From: Taishania sp045629585
GTDB taxonomy: Bacteria; Bacteroidota; Bacteroidia; Flavobacteriales_D; Crocinitomicaceae
NCBI GenBank assembly: GCA_045629585.1
Contig: JAZQRM010000062.1
Span: 60,927-124,926 of the forward strand
Direction: 5' to 3'
Length of the DNA: 64,000 nt
Positions 15,820 to 25,137 of the stretch are shown piece by piece. Every line of letters starts with the position of its first letter. Within the stretch, counting starts at the first letter, position 1. Made by a program: the position numbers and the translations under genes. The notes below the pieces were generated by a model. That model searched no databases and had not been told where the DNA came from. It was given only the letters and a program-made list of their open reading frames with translations.

Positions 15820-16704
15820 TTATATTACAATTTCAAAAGTTGAACCATTCGGTTGATTTGGTAAATATTTTATTGTTCCATTGTGTAATCGTAGAAATTC
15901 ACTTACAATAAACAGGCCTAATCCTGAGCCCTTCTTGTCTCTTGTCTCTTCGTTTCCAACCCTATAAAATTTTTTGAAAATATTTTTTTTCTGATCCGCT
16001 GGAATTCCAATCCCGTTATCCTCAATGAGGAGTTTTAACTTATGCTCAAAACTTAATTGGATGCCGATAATTGGTTTTTCAGAAGAATATTTTATTGCAT
16101 TTTCGATTAAATTATTGACCACTGTTTCGAAGATAAATGGATCAATTGGATAAATAATATCACTCGCTATATCAACTTTAAACTCATAAGCATTATACTG
16201 CCTAATATATCTATCAACAATTTGGTTTAGATACTTTGAAACATTTACATCCTCGATATTCAGAACCAATTTTCTATTCTCTAATCTTGAAGCATTGAGA
16301 ATATTATTGATTAGCTTTTCAAGTCTATCATTTTGCTGCAATGCTTTATCTAAGATTTCATTTTGTTTTTCTTTTGGCAAATCATGCTTTTGAAGCGTTT
16401 GCAAATACAAGCGACTACTTGCTAGAGGCGTTTTCAATTCATGAGTAACGGACAACAGAAAGTTATTTTGATTTTTTGAGAAGGTTAATTCTCGTTTAAA
16501 GCTTTTATGGATTCGAATGATGCCGAAAATAAGTATGCAGGAAAACACGAAACCTTCGCCAATGATCATGAAAGTACGTTTGGTAGCAACTTCGCGACCA
16601 TACAATTCATGGTGCATACTATTCAAAAGAACGCCCCACCAAACAAACTGTACAAACACATATATACTCAATAAATAGAACCAAAAGGTTGTCGATTTTT
16701 TCAT
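15820..16704 (-). CDS. membrane sensor histidine kinase, no adjacent response regulator
   Basis: This 294-residue kinase has two transmembrane segments (about 8-28 and 45-65) bracketing a very short external loop of roughly 16 residues. A HisKA domain follows with phosphoacceptor His88 in SVTHELKTPL. The ATPase domain has the N box NNLIENAIKY and G boxes DNGIGIP and GSGLGLFIV. The external loop is too small for a typical ligand domain, so it may sense membrane state or a partner protein. Its start directly abuts the stop of the upstream amidohydrolase-fold gene and its stop is one base before gpmI. The cognate regulator is not in this operon. Confidence 0.88.
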   Translation of the reverse strand: MKKSTTFWFYLLSIYVFVQFVWWGVLLNSMHHELYGREVATKRTFMIIGEGFVFSCILIFGIIRIHKSFKRELTFSKNQNNFLLSVTHELKTPLASSRLYLQTLQKHDLPKEKQNEILDKALQQNDRLEKLINNILNASRLENRKLVLNIEDVNVSKYLNQIVDRYIRQYNAYEFKVDIASDIIYPIDPFIFETVVNNLIENAIKYSSEKPIIGIQLSFEHKLKLLIEDNGIGIPADQKKNIFKKFYRVGNEETRDKKGSGLGLFIVSEFLRLHNGTIKYLPNQPNGSTFEIVI

Positions 16705-17991
16705 CTACTTTTTAGCTTTAACGCGCTGTTGATTATATTTATTCTTGTAGCGCTGATAGAGTTCAAATTGTCTATTCTGTAAATTTACCCACTTTCCGTC
16801 AATCATCACCATAGTAACATCATTGGTACGCATATCAAGTGCGTTCCCTTTAGAAACAAAAAGAGTAGCCGATTTACCTACTTCAATGCTCCCAAAATCT
16901 TTATCACAACCAATTATTTTTGCTACATTTAAACTAATACTAGCAACAGCTTCCTCCTCTGTCAAGCCAAAAGTTTGGGCTGTACCCGCAAGAAATGGTA
17001 AGTTACGCGTTTGCATAGCCTCCATATCACCTTCATTTTGAATACAAAAAAGTACCCCTTCAGCTTGCAACTTTGCCGCTAACATGTATGGCTTATAAAC
17101 GGGATCTTCATCCCTTAACGGTAAACTATGAGGACGCATTAACATCACCGAAATTTTAGCATCTTTTAACCTTCTTGCAATCAAAGGAGAATCATACCCA
17201 CCCACAATTACGACATTCTTTAGTTGAAACAATAAACATAAATCAACAATATCGTTCATTTCTTGCAAACCATCCGCTCTAAAATATACCCGCTTTTCAC
17301 CTGAAAAAACAGCCTTCATAGCGGAGAAGCGAATATCATTAGCCGATTTCTTCCCAGTTGAATACGCTTTTGCAGCTTTGAAGAACTCCACTAATTCCTC
17401 TTTCTCCCTTTGGTATGTATCGTTTGCTTGGTGTACTTGTCGGTTTTCCTTCATACGTCTTAAGGACGAGGGCCAGTTGACGTGGACACCATCATTAGCG
17501 AATGCTGTTGCGTCCTCCCAATTCCAACCATCCATAAAAAAAACAGAAGATGTACCTGCAATACGATGCCCACGAGGAGTAACTTGCGCTAGTAAGACGC
17601 CATTCGTTCTTACCGTTTTAATAACTTCACTTTCAGCATTAAACGCTACCTGTGAACGCACATGTGGGTTATATTTACCAAGTTCTTCAAAATCGTTGGT
17701 TGCTGACACAGCTTCAATTTCAGTCAATCCCAAAGTAGAATTAGCTGCGATAAATCCAGGGTAAATATGTGCACCTTTCAAATCAATAATCGTATCCCAA
17801 TCAGAAACCGAATACGTATAAGCTAAATTGTTACGAACCAAGGTAATTTTATTTCCTTCCACACCAACTGCAGCGTTAAACATCACTGTTCCGTCCCCTA
17901 CATGTAGGTATCCATTTTTTAGAAGTGTTTTCTGAGAATACCCGACAAAAGTCATCAGTAAACAAACCAAATGTATAAATTTCATTTTCAT
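16705..17991 (-). CDS. amidohydrolase-fold secreted protein lacking the metal motif
   Basis: About 429 residues with a signal peptide (MKMKFIHLV...FVGYSQ). I chose the ATG at 17991, one base past the upstream stop; a longer reading from 18027 would overlap that gene. The N-terminal beta-sandwich and the C-terminal IIGCDKDFGSIEVGKSATL are typical of the imidazolonepropionase-like amidohydrolase superfamily. Where the metal-binding HxH should follow the PGF segment, the sequence reads YPGFIAANSTLG, and the later metal histidines are not recognisable. It is probably catalytically inactive or much altered. It resembles the N-terminal half of the upstream 997-residue protein. Confidence 0.75.
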   Translation of the reverse strand: MKMKFIHLVCLLMTFVGYSQKTLLKNGYLHVGDGTVMFNAAVGVEGNKITLVRNNLAYTYSVSDWDTIIDLKGAHIYPGFIAANSTLGLTEIEAVSATNDFEELGKYNPHVRSQVAFNAESEVIKTVRTNGVLLAQVTPRGHRIAGTSSVFFMDGWNWEDATAFANDGVHVNWPSSLRRMKENRQVHQANDTYQREKEELVEFFKAAKAYSTGKKSANDIRFSAMKAVFSGEKRVYFRADGLQEMNDIVDLCLLFQLKNVVIVGGYDSPLIARRLKDAKISVMLMRPHSLPLRDEDPVYKPYMLAAKLQAEGVLFCIQNEGDMEAMQTRNLPFLAGTAQTFGLTEEEAVASISLNVAKIIGCDKDFGSIEVGKSATLFVSKGNALDMRTNDVTMVMIDGKWVNLQNRQFELYQRYKNKYNQQRVKAKK

Positions 17992-17992
17992 A

Positions 17993-20986
17993 TTAATGCT
18001 CATTATGCTCCGTTGAACCTTCTTCACCTAAAGTGTTACAATGGAAGAAACCAGGAATCTTGTATTCAAACACCTTTCCCTTATCACCTGTTTGTTGATT
18101 TGATTTAATCATCTTTGAAATGATGCGCGAACGTTCTTTCTCGTTCTCTAATTGTAAACGGATATCAGTTGATCGACTAAAGAAAGGGATCCCATCAATT
18201 AATACCAGTTCAGGCACTGCGGCAATGGAAAGAGGATTAGCATTCCACAACACTAGATCAGCATCTTTACCCACTTTTATACTCCCAACTCGCTCATCAA
18301 TCTGTAAAAGTTTTGCTGGATTTAAGGTGACCATCTTCCATGCATCCTCTTCTGACATCCCACCGTATTTAATTGCTTTGGCAGCTTCTTGATTCAAACG
18401 TCTTCCCATTTCAGCGTCATCGGAATTAATTGCGACGACCAAACCTTGTTGATTCATCAAACTCGCATTATAAGGAATCGCATCCAAAACTTCAAACTTG
18501 TAGGCCCACCAATCTGCAAAAGTCGAAGCTCCAGCACCATGCTCGCGCATTTTGTCAGCCACTTTATATCCTTCCAATATATGTGTAAATGTATTCACCT
18601 TAAAACCAAAGGAGTCCGCTACTTTCATCAACATATTTATCTCTGATTGAATATATGAATGACAAGTAATAAATCGTTTATTTTCGAGGATCTCCACCAA
18701 AGCTTCCAATTCTAAATCGACCCTATAATCCTTTTGTTTGTGCGATTTCTTTATCTGATACTCCCTCGCTCTAGAAAAAGCATCGATTAAAACCTGCTCT
18801 ACCCCCATTCTTGTATTTGGGAACCGAGGCGCCCCTGCATTCCAGTTCGTTTGCTTAACATTCTCACCTAATGCAAATTTTATAAAACTAGGCGCATCCT
18901 TAAATAACATTTCATTGGGTGAATAACCCCATTTTAATTTAATTAAAGCTGATTGCCCTCCGATAGTATTTGCCGAGCCATGTAACAAATGAGCGGTTGT
19001 AACTCCCCCCGCTAACTGCCTGTAAATATTAATATCATCTTCTCTTACCACATCCGCGATGGAAACTTCACTTGTTACCGTTTGCCCCCCCTCATTTACT
19101 CCTTTAGAAATAGCTATATGAGAATGTTCATCAATTATTCCGGAAGTCAAAAACATTCCTGCCCCATCTATCACTTCTGCATCAATAGGATATTTGGTGT
19201 TTTCAGAGCCCACATACGCAATTTTACCGTCTTTAACGATAACAACTCCATTCTTCAGTTGCCCTTCTCTCTCATTTGTCCAAACGGTTACATTTTTAAA
19301 AACGTAATTGGCTTGCTTCAATTTTTCAGTTGCTCCAAAAGCCATATTTGGATACCATCTTGTCGTTGCAGCGATTGAATCTGCATGGTTAACCACTAAC
19401 TTCGACTCTAGAGGAGTTGTCTTTTTCTGTTTGATTGCTGTCCATTTACTCCAATGTCCATTTGGTGCGGTACCTTCCCCTTCTAGGACACCCATTTTGG
19501 GGTAAAATTTTCCATGAAGTAAGAAATATCCATTCCAATTATCTGTAGAATCCATAAATGCAACCTGAATGTCATTCTGAATTACAGATAATTTAACCTT
19601 TTCCAAATTTTTATTCGCTACGTCAATTCTTTTGGCCTCATAATTATTGCCTTTTTTAGAAATTTCAATAACAAACTGTTTATTTTCAATTTGAAAATTA
19701 TATTTTCCTTCAAGATTTTCCACAACTTTCTCATTGATGCGCTCCACCTTTCCGCTATTAACCACAGCCATTACCAACCCTTCTTCTAAAAAAGGATTAG
19801 TGGAATAAATAGTAAAAAAAGCTTTTTTACCAGCCTCTAAAGTCCCTACTTCATCCGATATTCCCAACCAGTTAGCAGGTGTTACTGTTAAAGCTTTAAG
19901 CGCATTTTCCACAGAAAGCCCATGATTAATCGTCCTTCTAATATTGGTCCAAAACTCTTTATCACTTGACACTCCATTTCCAGAAAGGACAAACTCGATT
20001 TGAGCTTTCTGTATGATGGATGGATTCGCGGGTGCAAGTTCCCACTGTTTTAACTGACTAAGAGGGATATATTGATTCACATAGGGATCTGTAACATTAT
20101 ATGCTTGTGGATAGGCTAACGGAAGAATAAGTTTTACGTTTTTATTCTTTAGTTCTTCTGCAAATTTATATTCATCTCCACCACCTAAATAGAATGCATC
20201 CAAACCGAATTCTGCGATAATTTTGTGTGCTCTCAATACCTCTTTGGCATCGCTACCCTTAAAAACAACCTTTCCTTTAAGGGCTTCATTAAGTGCTTCA
20301 AGTGAAATGTTATAATCCTTCTGGTTAGCGTTTGAATACCACTTAGCATCATATAATGTTTGACGCAGCAAAGCAATTGCTCCCATTTGAGAGGATGGAT
20401 ATGCTTGTTTGGCTGATCCTTTATCAAATGTGAAAGAAATCGCCGTTTTATCTTTCCAAACAACATTACCTGTATTAGATGACAAAGTGGAACGAAGATA
20501 ACTTTGCCCCGCAATGATTCCATTCGTTGGGACATTGTGAACAAGTCCAAATCCTTTTTTACACAATGATTCACTTTCCGTCTTATCTTCCTGCTGAAAA
20601 GAGGAGCCTAAACGTTCTGGCAATATGGCATCATTCCAGCTATACGCCCCATTTCGATTTTGGTAAGCTCGCAAATCACTATTAAGCGGAGGTGTTTTCA
20701 AATCACTAAAAAACTCAATAAATGAAGCCATAATCACTTGACCTTCACAATCTACTTCAATGTGATTTACCGATTTTGTTGAACCTGACCCGACTTCTTT
20801 GATTACACCATTCTCGATAATAATAAATCCTTTTTGAATCACCTTTTGCGGTGATACATAGATAGTAGCATTTTTAAAAATATAGTGATCAATTTTAGAT
20901 GGCTCAGCACCATTTTGCGGTCGATCTTGGGCATCGACACCTAAAGTGCACAACAATAGTATGCAACTAACAATAAATTCCCTCAT
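17993..20986 (-). CDS. large secreted two-domain amidohydrolase
   Basis: A 997-residue exported protein (signal peptide ending GVDAQ). It contains two amidohydrolase-like halves joined by a beta-rich linker (about 430-545). The first half (about 35-425) has lost the HxH motif: VIMASFIEFFSDL stands where PGxIDxHxH is expected. The second half (about 560-970) keeps it as IIDEHSHIAIS (His621, His623), with further candidate ligands in FITCHSYIQ, VNTFTHILEG and INSDDAEMG. Expected chemistry is metal-dependent hydrolysis of an amide or related bond, perhaps a peptide or cyclic compound, in the periplasm. Substrate unknown. The 429-residue inactive-looking relative follows one base later. Confidence 0.83.
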   Translation of the reverse strand: MREFIVSCILLLCTLGVDAQDRPQNGAEPSKIDHYIFKNATIYVSPQKVIQKGFIIIENGVIKEVGSGSTKSVNHIEVDCEGQVIMASFIEFFSDLKTPPLNSDLRAYQNRNGAYSWNDAILPERLGSSFQQEDKTESESLCKKGFGLVHNVPTNGIIAGQSYLRSTLSSNTGNVVWKDKTAISFTFDKGSAKQAYPSSQMGAIALLRQTLYDAKWYSNANQKDYNISLEALNEALKGKVVFKGSDAKEVLRAHKIIAEFGLDAFYLGGGDEYKFAEELKNKNVKLILPLAYPQAYNVTDPYVNQYIPLSQLKQWELAPANPSIIQKAQIEFVLSGNGVSSDKEFWTNIRRTINHGLSVENALKALTVTPANWLGISDEVGTLEAGKKAFFTIYSTNPFLEEGLVMAVVNSGKVERINEKVVENLEGKYNFQIENKQFVIEISKKGNNYEAKRIDVANKNLEKVKLSVIQNDIQVAFMDSTDNWNGYFLLHGKFYPKMGVLEGEGTAPNGHWSKWTAIKQKKTTPLESKLVVNHADSIAATTRWYPNMAFGATEKLKQANYVFKNVTVWTNEREGQLKNGVVIVKDGKIAYVGSENTKYPIDAEVIDGAGMFLTSGIIDEHSHIAISKGVNEGGQTVTSEVSIADVVREDDINIYRQLAGGVTTAHLLHGSANTIGGQSALIKLKWGYSPNEMLFKDAPSFIKFALGENVKQTNWNAGAPRFPNTRMGVEQVLIDAFSRAREYQIKKSHKQKDYRVDLELEALVEILENKRFITCHSYIQSEINMLMKVADSFGFKVNTFTHILEGYKVADKMREHGAGASTFADWWAYKFEVLDAIPYNASLMNQQGLVVAINSDDAEMGRRLNQEAAKAIKYGGMSEEDAWKMVTLNPAKLLQIDERVGSIKVGKDADLVLWNANPLSIAAVPELVLIDGIPFFSRSTDIRLQLENEKERSRIISKMIKSNQQTGDKGKVFEYKIPGFFHCNTLGEEGSTEHNEH

Positions 20987-21009
20987 GGGTGATTACATAA
21001 TTATTTTGG

Positions 21010-21609
21010 CTACTTTCCTTGAAAGGATCGAATTGATTTCGCCATCAGTTCAACGATCGGTTTATCTACTCCTTCATCACGACTGCGTAATTCGTAGTAA
21101 ATTCCATTAATTTCCTTCACACCGTACACGTGATAAGATACGTGTTCCACACCGACAGTATTTGGCGCATTTTTATTTCCTCTGACTTTTAATTTTTGCT
21201 CATAAATTATAAGATCGTCTTCATCTGTCCAATAATTAATGTCATAAAAAGAAAAATCAGCTAATTTACGTTTATGCTCTTGAACAAGATTTTTATTATC
21301 CCCGTAATCTTCAATATGAATTTGAAAGTTTTGACCAACACTTAGATCCCAATAAAAATCTGACATTTTGTGATCTACCTCTAGTTTGGTTGAAGCACCG
21401 ATACTAGCCGTTTGATCAGGTAGCATTATGGTTGCTGGCAATTCATAATCTGTTAAATCAACTTTTTTGAATTCATAATACTCTTCCAATAAATCAGTTT
21501 CCACTTCAGTTTTTTTGTCACGACATGAATATAAAGAAGCCACTGCCCCCAATTCTACTGTAATTAGAAAAATATATAAAGCCTTTCTTGATAGTGGGGT
21601 AAACCTCAT
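21010..21609 (-). CDS. predicted lipoprotein, unknown function
   Basis: A 199-residue protein with an N-terminal hydrophobic segment and a lipobox-like VASLYSC (Cys29) followed by a charged linker. This is typical of Bacteroidota lipoproteins. The mature part is mixed alpha/beta with conserved-looking blocks YELPATIMLPD and IYYELRSRDEG, and ends AKSIRSFQGK. I do not recognise a named domain. It precedes the two amidohydrolase genes by 23 bases and has a TATATTTG element upstream. Confidence 0.7.
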   Translation of the reverse strand: MRFTPLSRKALYIFLITVELGAVASLYSCRDKKTEVETDLLEEYYEFKKVDLTDYELPATIMLPDQTASIGASTKLEVDHKMSDFYWDLSVGQNFQIHIEDYGDNKNLVQEHKRKLADFSFYDINYWTDEDDLIIYEQKLKVRGNKNAPNTVGVEHVSYHVYGVKEINGIYYELRSRDEGVDKPIVELMAKSIRSFQGK

Positions 21610-21631
21610 TTTGTGCTGATTTGCAATTTAG

Positions 21632-21639
21632 CAAATATA
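21632..21639 (-). promoter_or_regulatory. candidate -7 element of the lipoprotein gene
   Basis: TATATTTG on the minus strand fits TAnnTTTG, 22 bases before the lipoprotein start. A TTG lies only 12 bases upstream of it, shorter than usual. If real, it would drive the lipoprotein-amidohydrolase-kinase-gpmI genes. Confidence 0.35.
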
Positions 21640-21672
21640 AATATTTGTACAACTAAATATAAGAAAAATGAA

Positions 21673-22083
21673 TTATTTTATTAACACCCCTTTTCTTCCT
21701 AAAAGAGGGATAATTTCCATCTTTTCAGGCACTATGGTACCTGGTTCAAAAACATATTTCTTATCAAACAAGGTGTCATTTACCCAAAAGCTAACCATAA
21801 ATTGATTTGTCAATCCAAAAACAGATTCCATAATGGGTTCAATACGTGCCCCCTCATTAGGCAAAAGTAATTCTATACCGCGTCTTAAAGTAGAGGTTTT
21901 TACTTGTTCACCACTTACTTGATCCACACCAAAACCCGAACTCGTAACAATAATTCCTTCTATAATATCTTCACGTAAGTTCAATAAATAAACTTGATAA
22001 CCCATTTCATTATTTTCTAACATCTCCTCAGCGATAGCAATTGCTACACCTTCCACCTTAGGGTTTATTATATCTTTTTTCAT
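21673..22083 (-). CDS. conserved hypothetical protein
   Basis: A 136-residue soluble protein without signal peptide or membrane segment. It has an N-terminal helix (PKVEGVAIAIAEEML) and a beta-rich body (GYQVYLLNLREDIIEGIIVTSS, QFMVSFWVNDTLFDKKYVFE). I recall similar short proteins in other Bacteroidota but no assigned function. It starts one base after the serine hydrolase stop, as last gene of the SIS-lipB-hydrolase run. Confidence 0.68.
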   Translation of the reverse strand: MKKDIINPKVEGVAIAIAEEMLENNEMGYQVYLLNLREDIIEGIIVTSSGFGVDQVSGEQVKTSTLRRGIELLLPNEGARIEPIMESVFGLTNQFMVSFWVNDTLFDKKYVFEPGTIVPEKMEIIPLLGRKGVLIK

Positions 22084-22084
22084 A

Positions 22085-23311
22085 TTACGGCTTACTTAAT
22101 TGAATTATTTTCTCTGCAAATTTAACATACTCAATGAAATCCGTTGAATGTCCTTCATTAATAATTTGATTCTTTGTTTTACCCCGTGTGACAATCGCCT
22201 CCTCTCTTCTATGTCCCAATCGAACAGCAATCCATTTCTTATCTGGAGAAACAATAATATATTGACCGAGAATTCCTCTGAAATAAATTAAAGGATCTTC
22301 AATTCTTGGATAAAGCCAAACATGAAGACCATACAACTTATTTATAGTACCTATCTTTCCGAATATTGGTGCTCTAGAAACCTGCATCTCATTAATATAC
22401 CATGACGGTACAATTTGATTTCCGCCAAATTTTCCCTCTTGAATAAACAAATCCCCCAACTTTAAAAAATCTCTTGCTGTAGCATATAGACAACAATACC
22501 CCTTTTCATCACCATCATCACCATCCGTACTCCAATACGCTGGACTTGACATCTTCATAGGAATCCATATTTTCTCTTCCACAACAGAACTTAAGGACTG
22601 TCCGTACACATTTTCAATTATATAAGTTAAAAACTGAGTTTCACCACTCTTGTAATCAAACACTTCACCTGGTTTATCTGAAAAACCTTTACTAAAGACC
22701 AAACTTTTTAAGTCACTGCCATAATAAGCAGATGCATTGTCTGAGAATATATTTTTTGCAGACTCATCCCATTCCGAACTACCGGCCATTTGCAATAAAT
22801 GTCTAATCTTCACTTTTGAGGAGTTAGGTGTATTTAATTCAGGTAAATACGTTGTTATAGGATCATCCAAACTTTTAATTCGCCCTTCTTCCACAGCTAT
22901 CCCTATTAAGAGACTAACAACGGTTTTTGCCATTGAGAAAGAATTTGAAACCATATCCTTATTATGCTCCTCATCATAATATTCAAAAATCAAAGTATCA
23001 TTTGTAGAGACTAAGAAAGCAACAGTTCCCATTTTCTCATTAAACGAAATGAAATTTGGGATTTCATTTGGAGAAATATGCTTTAAGTCGACTATAAGGT
23101 CCTGGCTATTAGCGGAAGCTATTTTTTTGTAAGGACTAATATCCAGATCGTAAATACCTGGTCCAGACTGTCCATTTAGGTAAGTACTATTAATCGCATG
23201 AAATACGTATGGATACTTGTAAATAGTGACGCCAGCTATTATTACACCTAGCACAACCACTGTAAGAAAGCTTTTAGCTAAAAATCTATTTTTTTTATTC
23301 TGCATATTCAA
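22085..23311 (-). CDS. serine hydrolase, beta-lactamase class C/esterase family
   Basis: A 408-residue PF00144-type hydrolase. An N-terminal membrane anchor or signal (about 12-32) places it in the envelope. The SxxK motif is SMAK (Ser126, Lys129), the tyrosine motif is in FDYKSGETQFL, and AVRLGHRR occupies the third-motif position. This pattern is closer to 6-aminohexanoate-dimer hydrolase-like esterases than to true AmpC enzymes. The natural substrate is unknown. The first ATG overlaps lipB by 17 bases; an in-frame ATG two codons later (23305) is an equally good start. Confidence 0.85.
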   Translation of the reverse strand: MNMQNKKNRFLAKSFLTVVVLGVIIAGVTIYKYPYVFHAINSTYLNGQSGPGIYDLDISPYKKIASANSQDLIVDLKHISPNEIPNFISFNEKMGTVAFLVSTNDTLIFEYYDEEHNKDMVSNSFSMAKTVVSLLIGIAVEEGRIKSLDDPITTYLPELNTPNSSKVKIRHLLQMAGSSEWDESAKNIFSDNASAYYGSDLKSLVFSKGFSDKPGEVFDYKSGETQFLTYIIENVYGQSLSSVVEEKIWIPMKMSSPAYWSTDGDDGDEKGYCCLYATARDFLKLGDLFIQEGKFGGNQIVPSWYINEMQVSRAPIFGKIGTINKLYGLHVWLYPRIEDPLIYFRGILGQYIIVSPDKKWIAVRLGHRREEAIVTRGKTKNQIINEGHSTDFIEYVKFAEKIIQLSKP

Positions 23312-23993
23312 AAGAAAAAACTTCAGCGAGCTTTTCCTTTAAAATCTTCTGCACCAATTCCATGTCTACTTCACGTCCAAGCTCTATATTCATGGAAGTT
23401 ACTGCTTTATCTTGAATTCCACAAGGTACGATATGCGAAAAATAATTCAAATCGGAATTAACATTAAAACCAATTCCATGCATGGTCACCCAACGAGAGC
23501 TCTTAACACCCATTGCACAAATTTTTCGAGCTTTAATAGAATCTGGCTCTAACCAAACACCCGTCATTCCAGCCAAACGTCCTGCGGTAATTCCGAACTC
23601 AGAAAGCGTCAAAATCACTGCTTCTTCGAGGTTACGCATGTATTTATGTATATCTGGAGAGAAAGTGTCTAAGTCGAAGATCGGATATGCAACAAGTTGA
23701 CCTGGTCCGTGATAAGTAATATCACCCCCCCTATTTATTTTATAAAAAGAAGCATTGTGCTCCGTCAATTTTTCTTCTGATAGTAACAAGTTATCAATAT
23801 GACCACTTTTTCCTAAAGTATAGACATGTGGATGCTCACAAAAAAGCAGATAATTAGATGTAGGTTCATCATCTTCCCCTTTTCTGATAGCTATTTTTTT
23901 TTGAACAGTTCCATTAAAAAGCTGCTCTTGATAATCCCACGCTTGCTTGTAATCAATTAATCCAAGCTGCTCAAACTTCACAATTGGTGTCAT
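23295..23993 (-). CDS. lipB: octanoyl-[acyl-carrier-protein]:protein octanoyltransferase
   Basis: A 232-residue LipB. It moves octanoate from acyl carrier protein to lipoyl domains, the first step of endogenous lipoate synthesis. Conserved motifs are RGGDITYHGPGQLVAYP, then KICAMGVK with the catalytic Lys157, and HIVPCGI with the catalytic Cys191. Length is normal. Its start shares one base with the stop of the SIS isomerase gene. LipA is not in this window. The gcvP fragment at the far right belongs to a lipoate-dependent system, but the distance argues against a functional cluster. Confidence 0.95.
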   Translation of the reverse strand: MTPIVKFEQLGLIDYKQAWDYQEQLFNGTVQKKIAIRKGEDDEPTSNYLLFCEHPHVYTLGKSGHIDNLLLSEEKLTEHNASFYKINRGGDITYHGPGQLVAYPIFDLDTFSPDIHKYMRNLEEAVILTLSEFGITAGRLAGMTGVWLEPDSIKARKICAMGVKSSRWVTMHGIGFNVNSDLNYFSHIVPCGIQDKAVTSMNIELGREVDMELVQKILKEKLAEVFSFEYAE

Positions 23994-24982
23994 TACTTCT
24001 CTTTAAAATTGGCTAATTCCGCTTTTAAATGATCAATAACTTTAATTTCTATAGGATCAACCTTCATCAATTCAGAAAGGTAAAACGAAGACCAATCAAT
24101 TAAATGAATGAGATAAATGGATTTTTCAATCAGGGAGTTACCTTTAGCTTGGACCACCATAACCGGTGCTTTTTCATTAATAACCTCCAAGGAAATCTCA
24201 GATCTTTTCTGATTTCTAGGAATTAAATCACCTGTGTCGAAATAAACGGGTGCAAAACGAGTGTCTCCACCGCCCCAACCTACAAGTTCATTGTGATTCA
24301 TTTCTGGTAAAACATGATACCAACACAAGATTTTAGCATTTTCATTGAATTGTTGTTTCGCACGTACAGCAACACCTTCATATTTAGCGGCAGCATAAAA
24401 AACAGGAGTCTTCTTTCCGATAAATGTAGCTAGATCTCTTGCTTCCGCCTTTATACAATCAATTTCATTGATCAGTAAATCATGACTTAATTGCAACTCT
24501 TTTAACCTTTCAGTAGAAGCTAATCCTAGTTTAACAAACACGTTAGTCACCTGAATTACGGAGAATGCAAGAGCTGTTCGTGGAGGATTTCCACCAGGAA
24601 CTTTAACCATGTCGAATCCATGCTTTTCACAGAAATCATACAATTCACCACCAGAACAAATACCTATGATACGAGCACCTTTTAGTCGCGCCTGTTCCAC
24701 ACAAATAAGCGTCTCTTCAGTATTTCCTGAATAAGAACTTGCAATTACCAATGAATTTTCATTGATGAAATAGGGTGCGGTATAATCATGATGAGAAATA
24801 AGAGGAATTGGCAATTCGTTTTGTAACCAAATACCAACCATTTTACCACCAATACCAGAACCACCCATGCCACAAATAACGACATTTGTAATCGTTTCGC
24901 TTAGCGGTTTAAATTCTGCTTTTTCTGCAATCGTAAGAGCTTCCAATATGTTATTTTGGAATGCAGTAATCAATTTATCCAT
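23993..24982 (-). CDS. SIS-domain phosphoglucose/phosphomannose isomerase family protein
   Basis: A 329-residue protein with tandem SIS folds. The first carries VVICGMGGSGIGG (about 34-46) and ASSYSGNTEETL. The C-terminal part, with FNENAK, LPEMNHNELVGW and a final helical segment, matches the bifunctional PGI/PMI C-terminal domain family described first in archaea. The likely reaction is interconversion of fructose-6-phosphate with glucose- and/or mannose-6-phosphate. Length is typical. First gene of a four-gene overlapping run with lipB. Whether it is the cell's main Pgi cannot be judged here. Confidence 0.87.
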   Translation of the reverse strand: MDKLITAFQNNILEALTIAEKAEFKPLSETITNVVICGMGGSGIGGKMVGIWLQNELPIPLISHHDYTAPYFINENSLVIASSYSGNTEETLICVEQARLKGARIIGICSGGELYDFCEKHGFDMVKVPGGNPPRTALAFSVIQVTNVFVKLGLASTERLKELQLSHDLLINEIDCIKAEARDLATFIGKKTPVFYAAAKYEGVAVRAKQQFNENAKILCWYHVLPEMNHNELVGWGGGDTRFAPVYFDTGDLIPRNQKRSEISLEVINEKAPVMVVQAKGNSLIEKSIYLIHLIDWSSFYLSELMKVDPIEIKVIDHLKAELANFKEK

Positions 24983-25137
24983 GAATTCTTTAGAAATCGA
25001 AAGGGTAAAGATAGTAAAATAGCTTATCTACAAGGGATAAATGATTAAAAAACCTATGCGAATAAAAATAAAGAGGTTTTTACAACCAATACCCCTAAAG
25101 TGCGTACTTTTACAATGAAAAACGAACATCTAATAGC

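Noticed and set aside
17378..17764. 128-codon plus-strand frame opposite the 429-residue amidohydrolase-fold gene
   Set aside because: Shadow of a gene with a signal peptide and superfamily similarity; no independent support.
16705..20986. Frameshift or gene fission between the two amidohydrolase-fold genes
   Set aside because: Each has its own signal peptide and complete domain ends; the one-base spacing is normal operon packing, not a broken gene.
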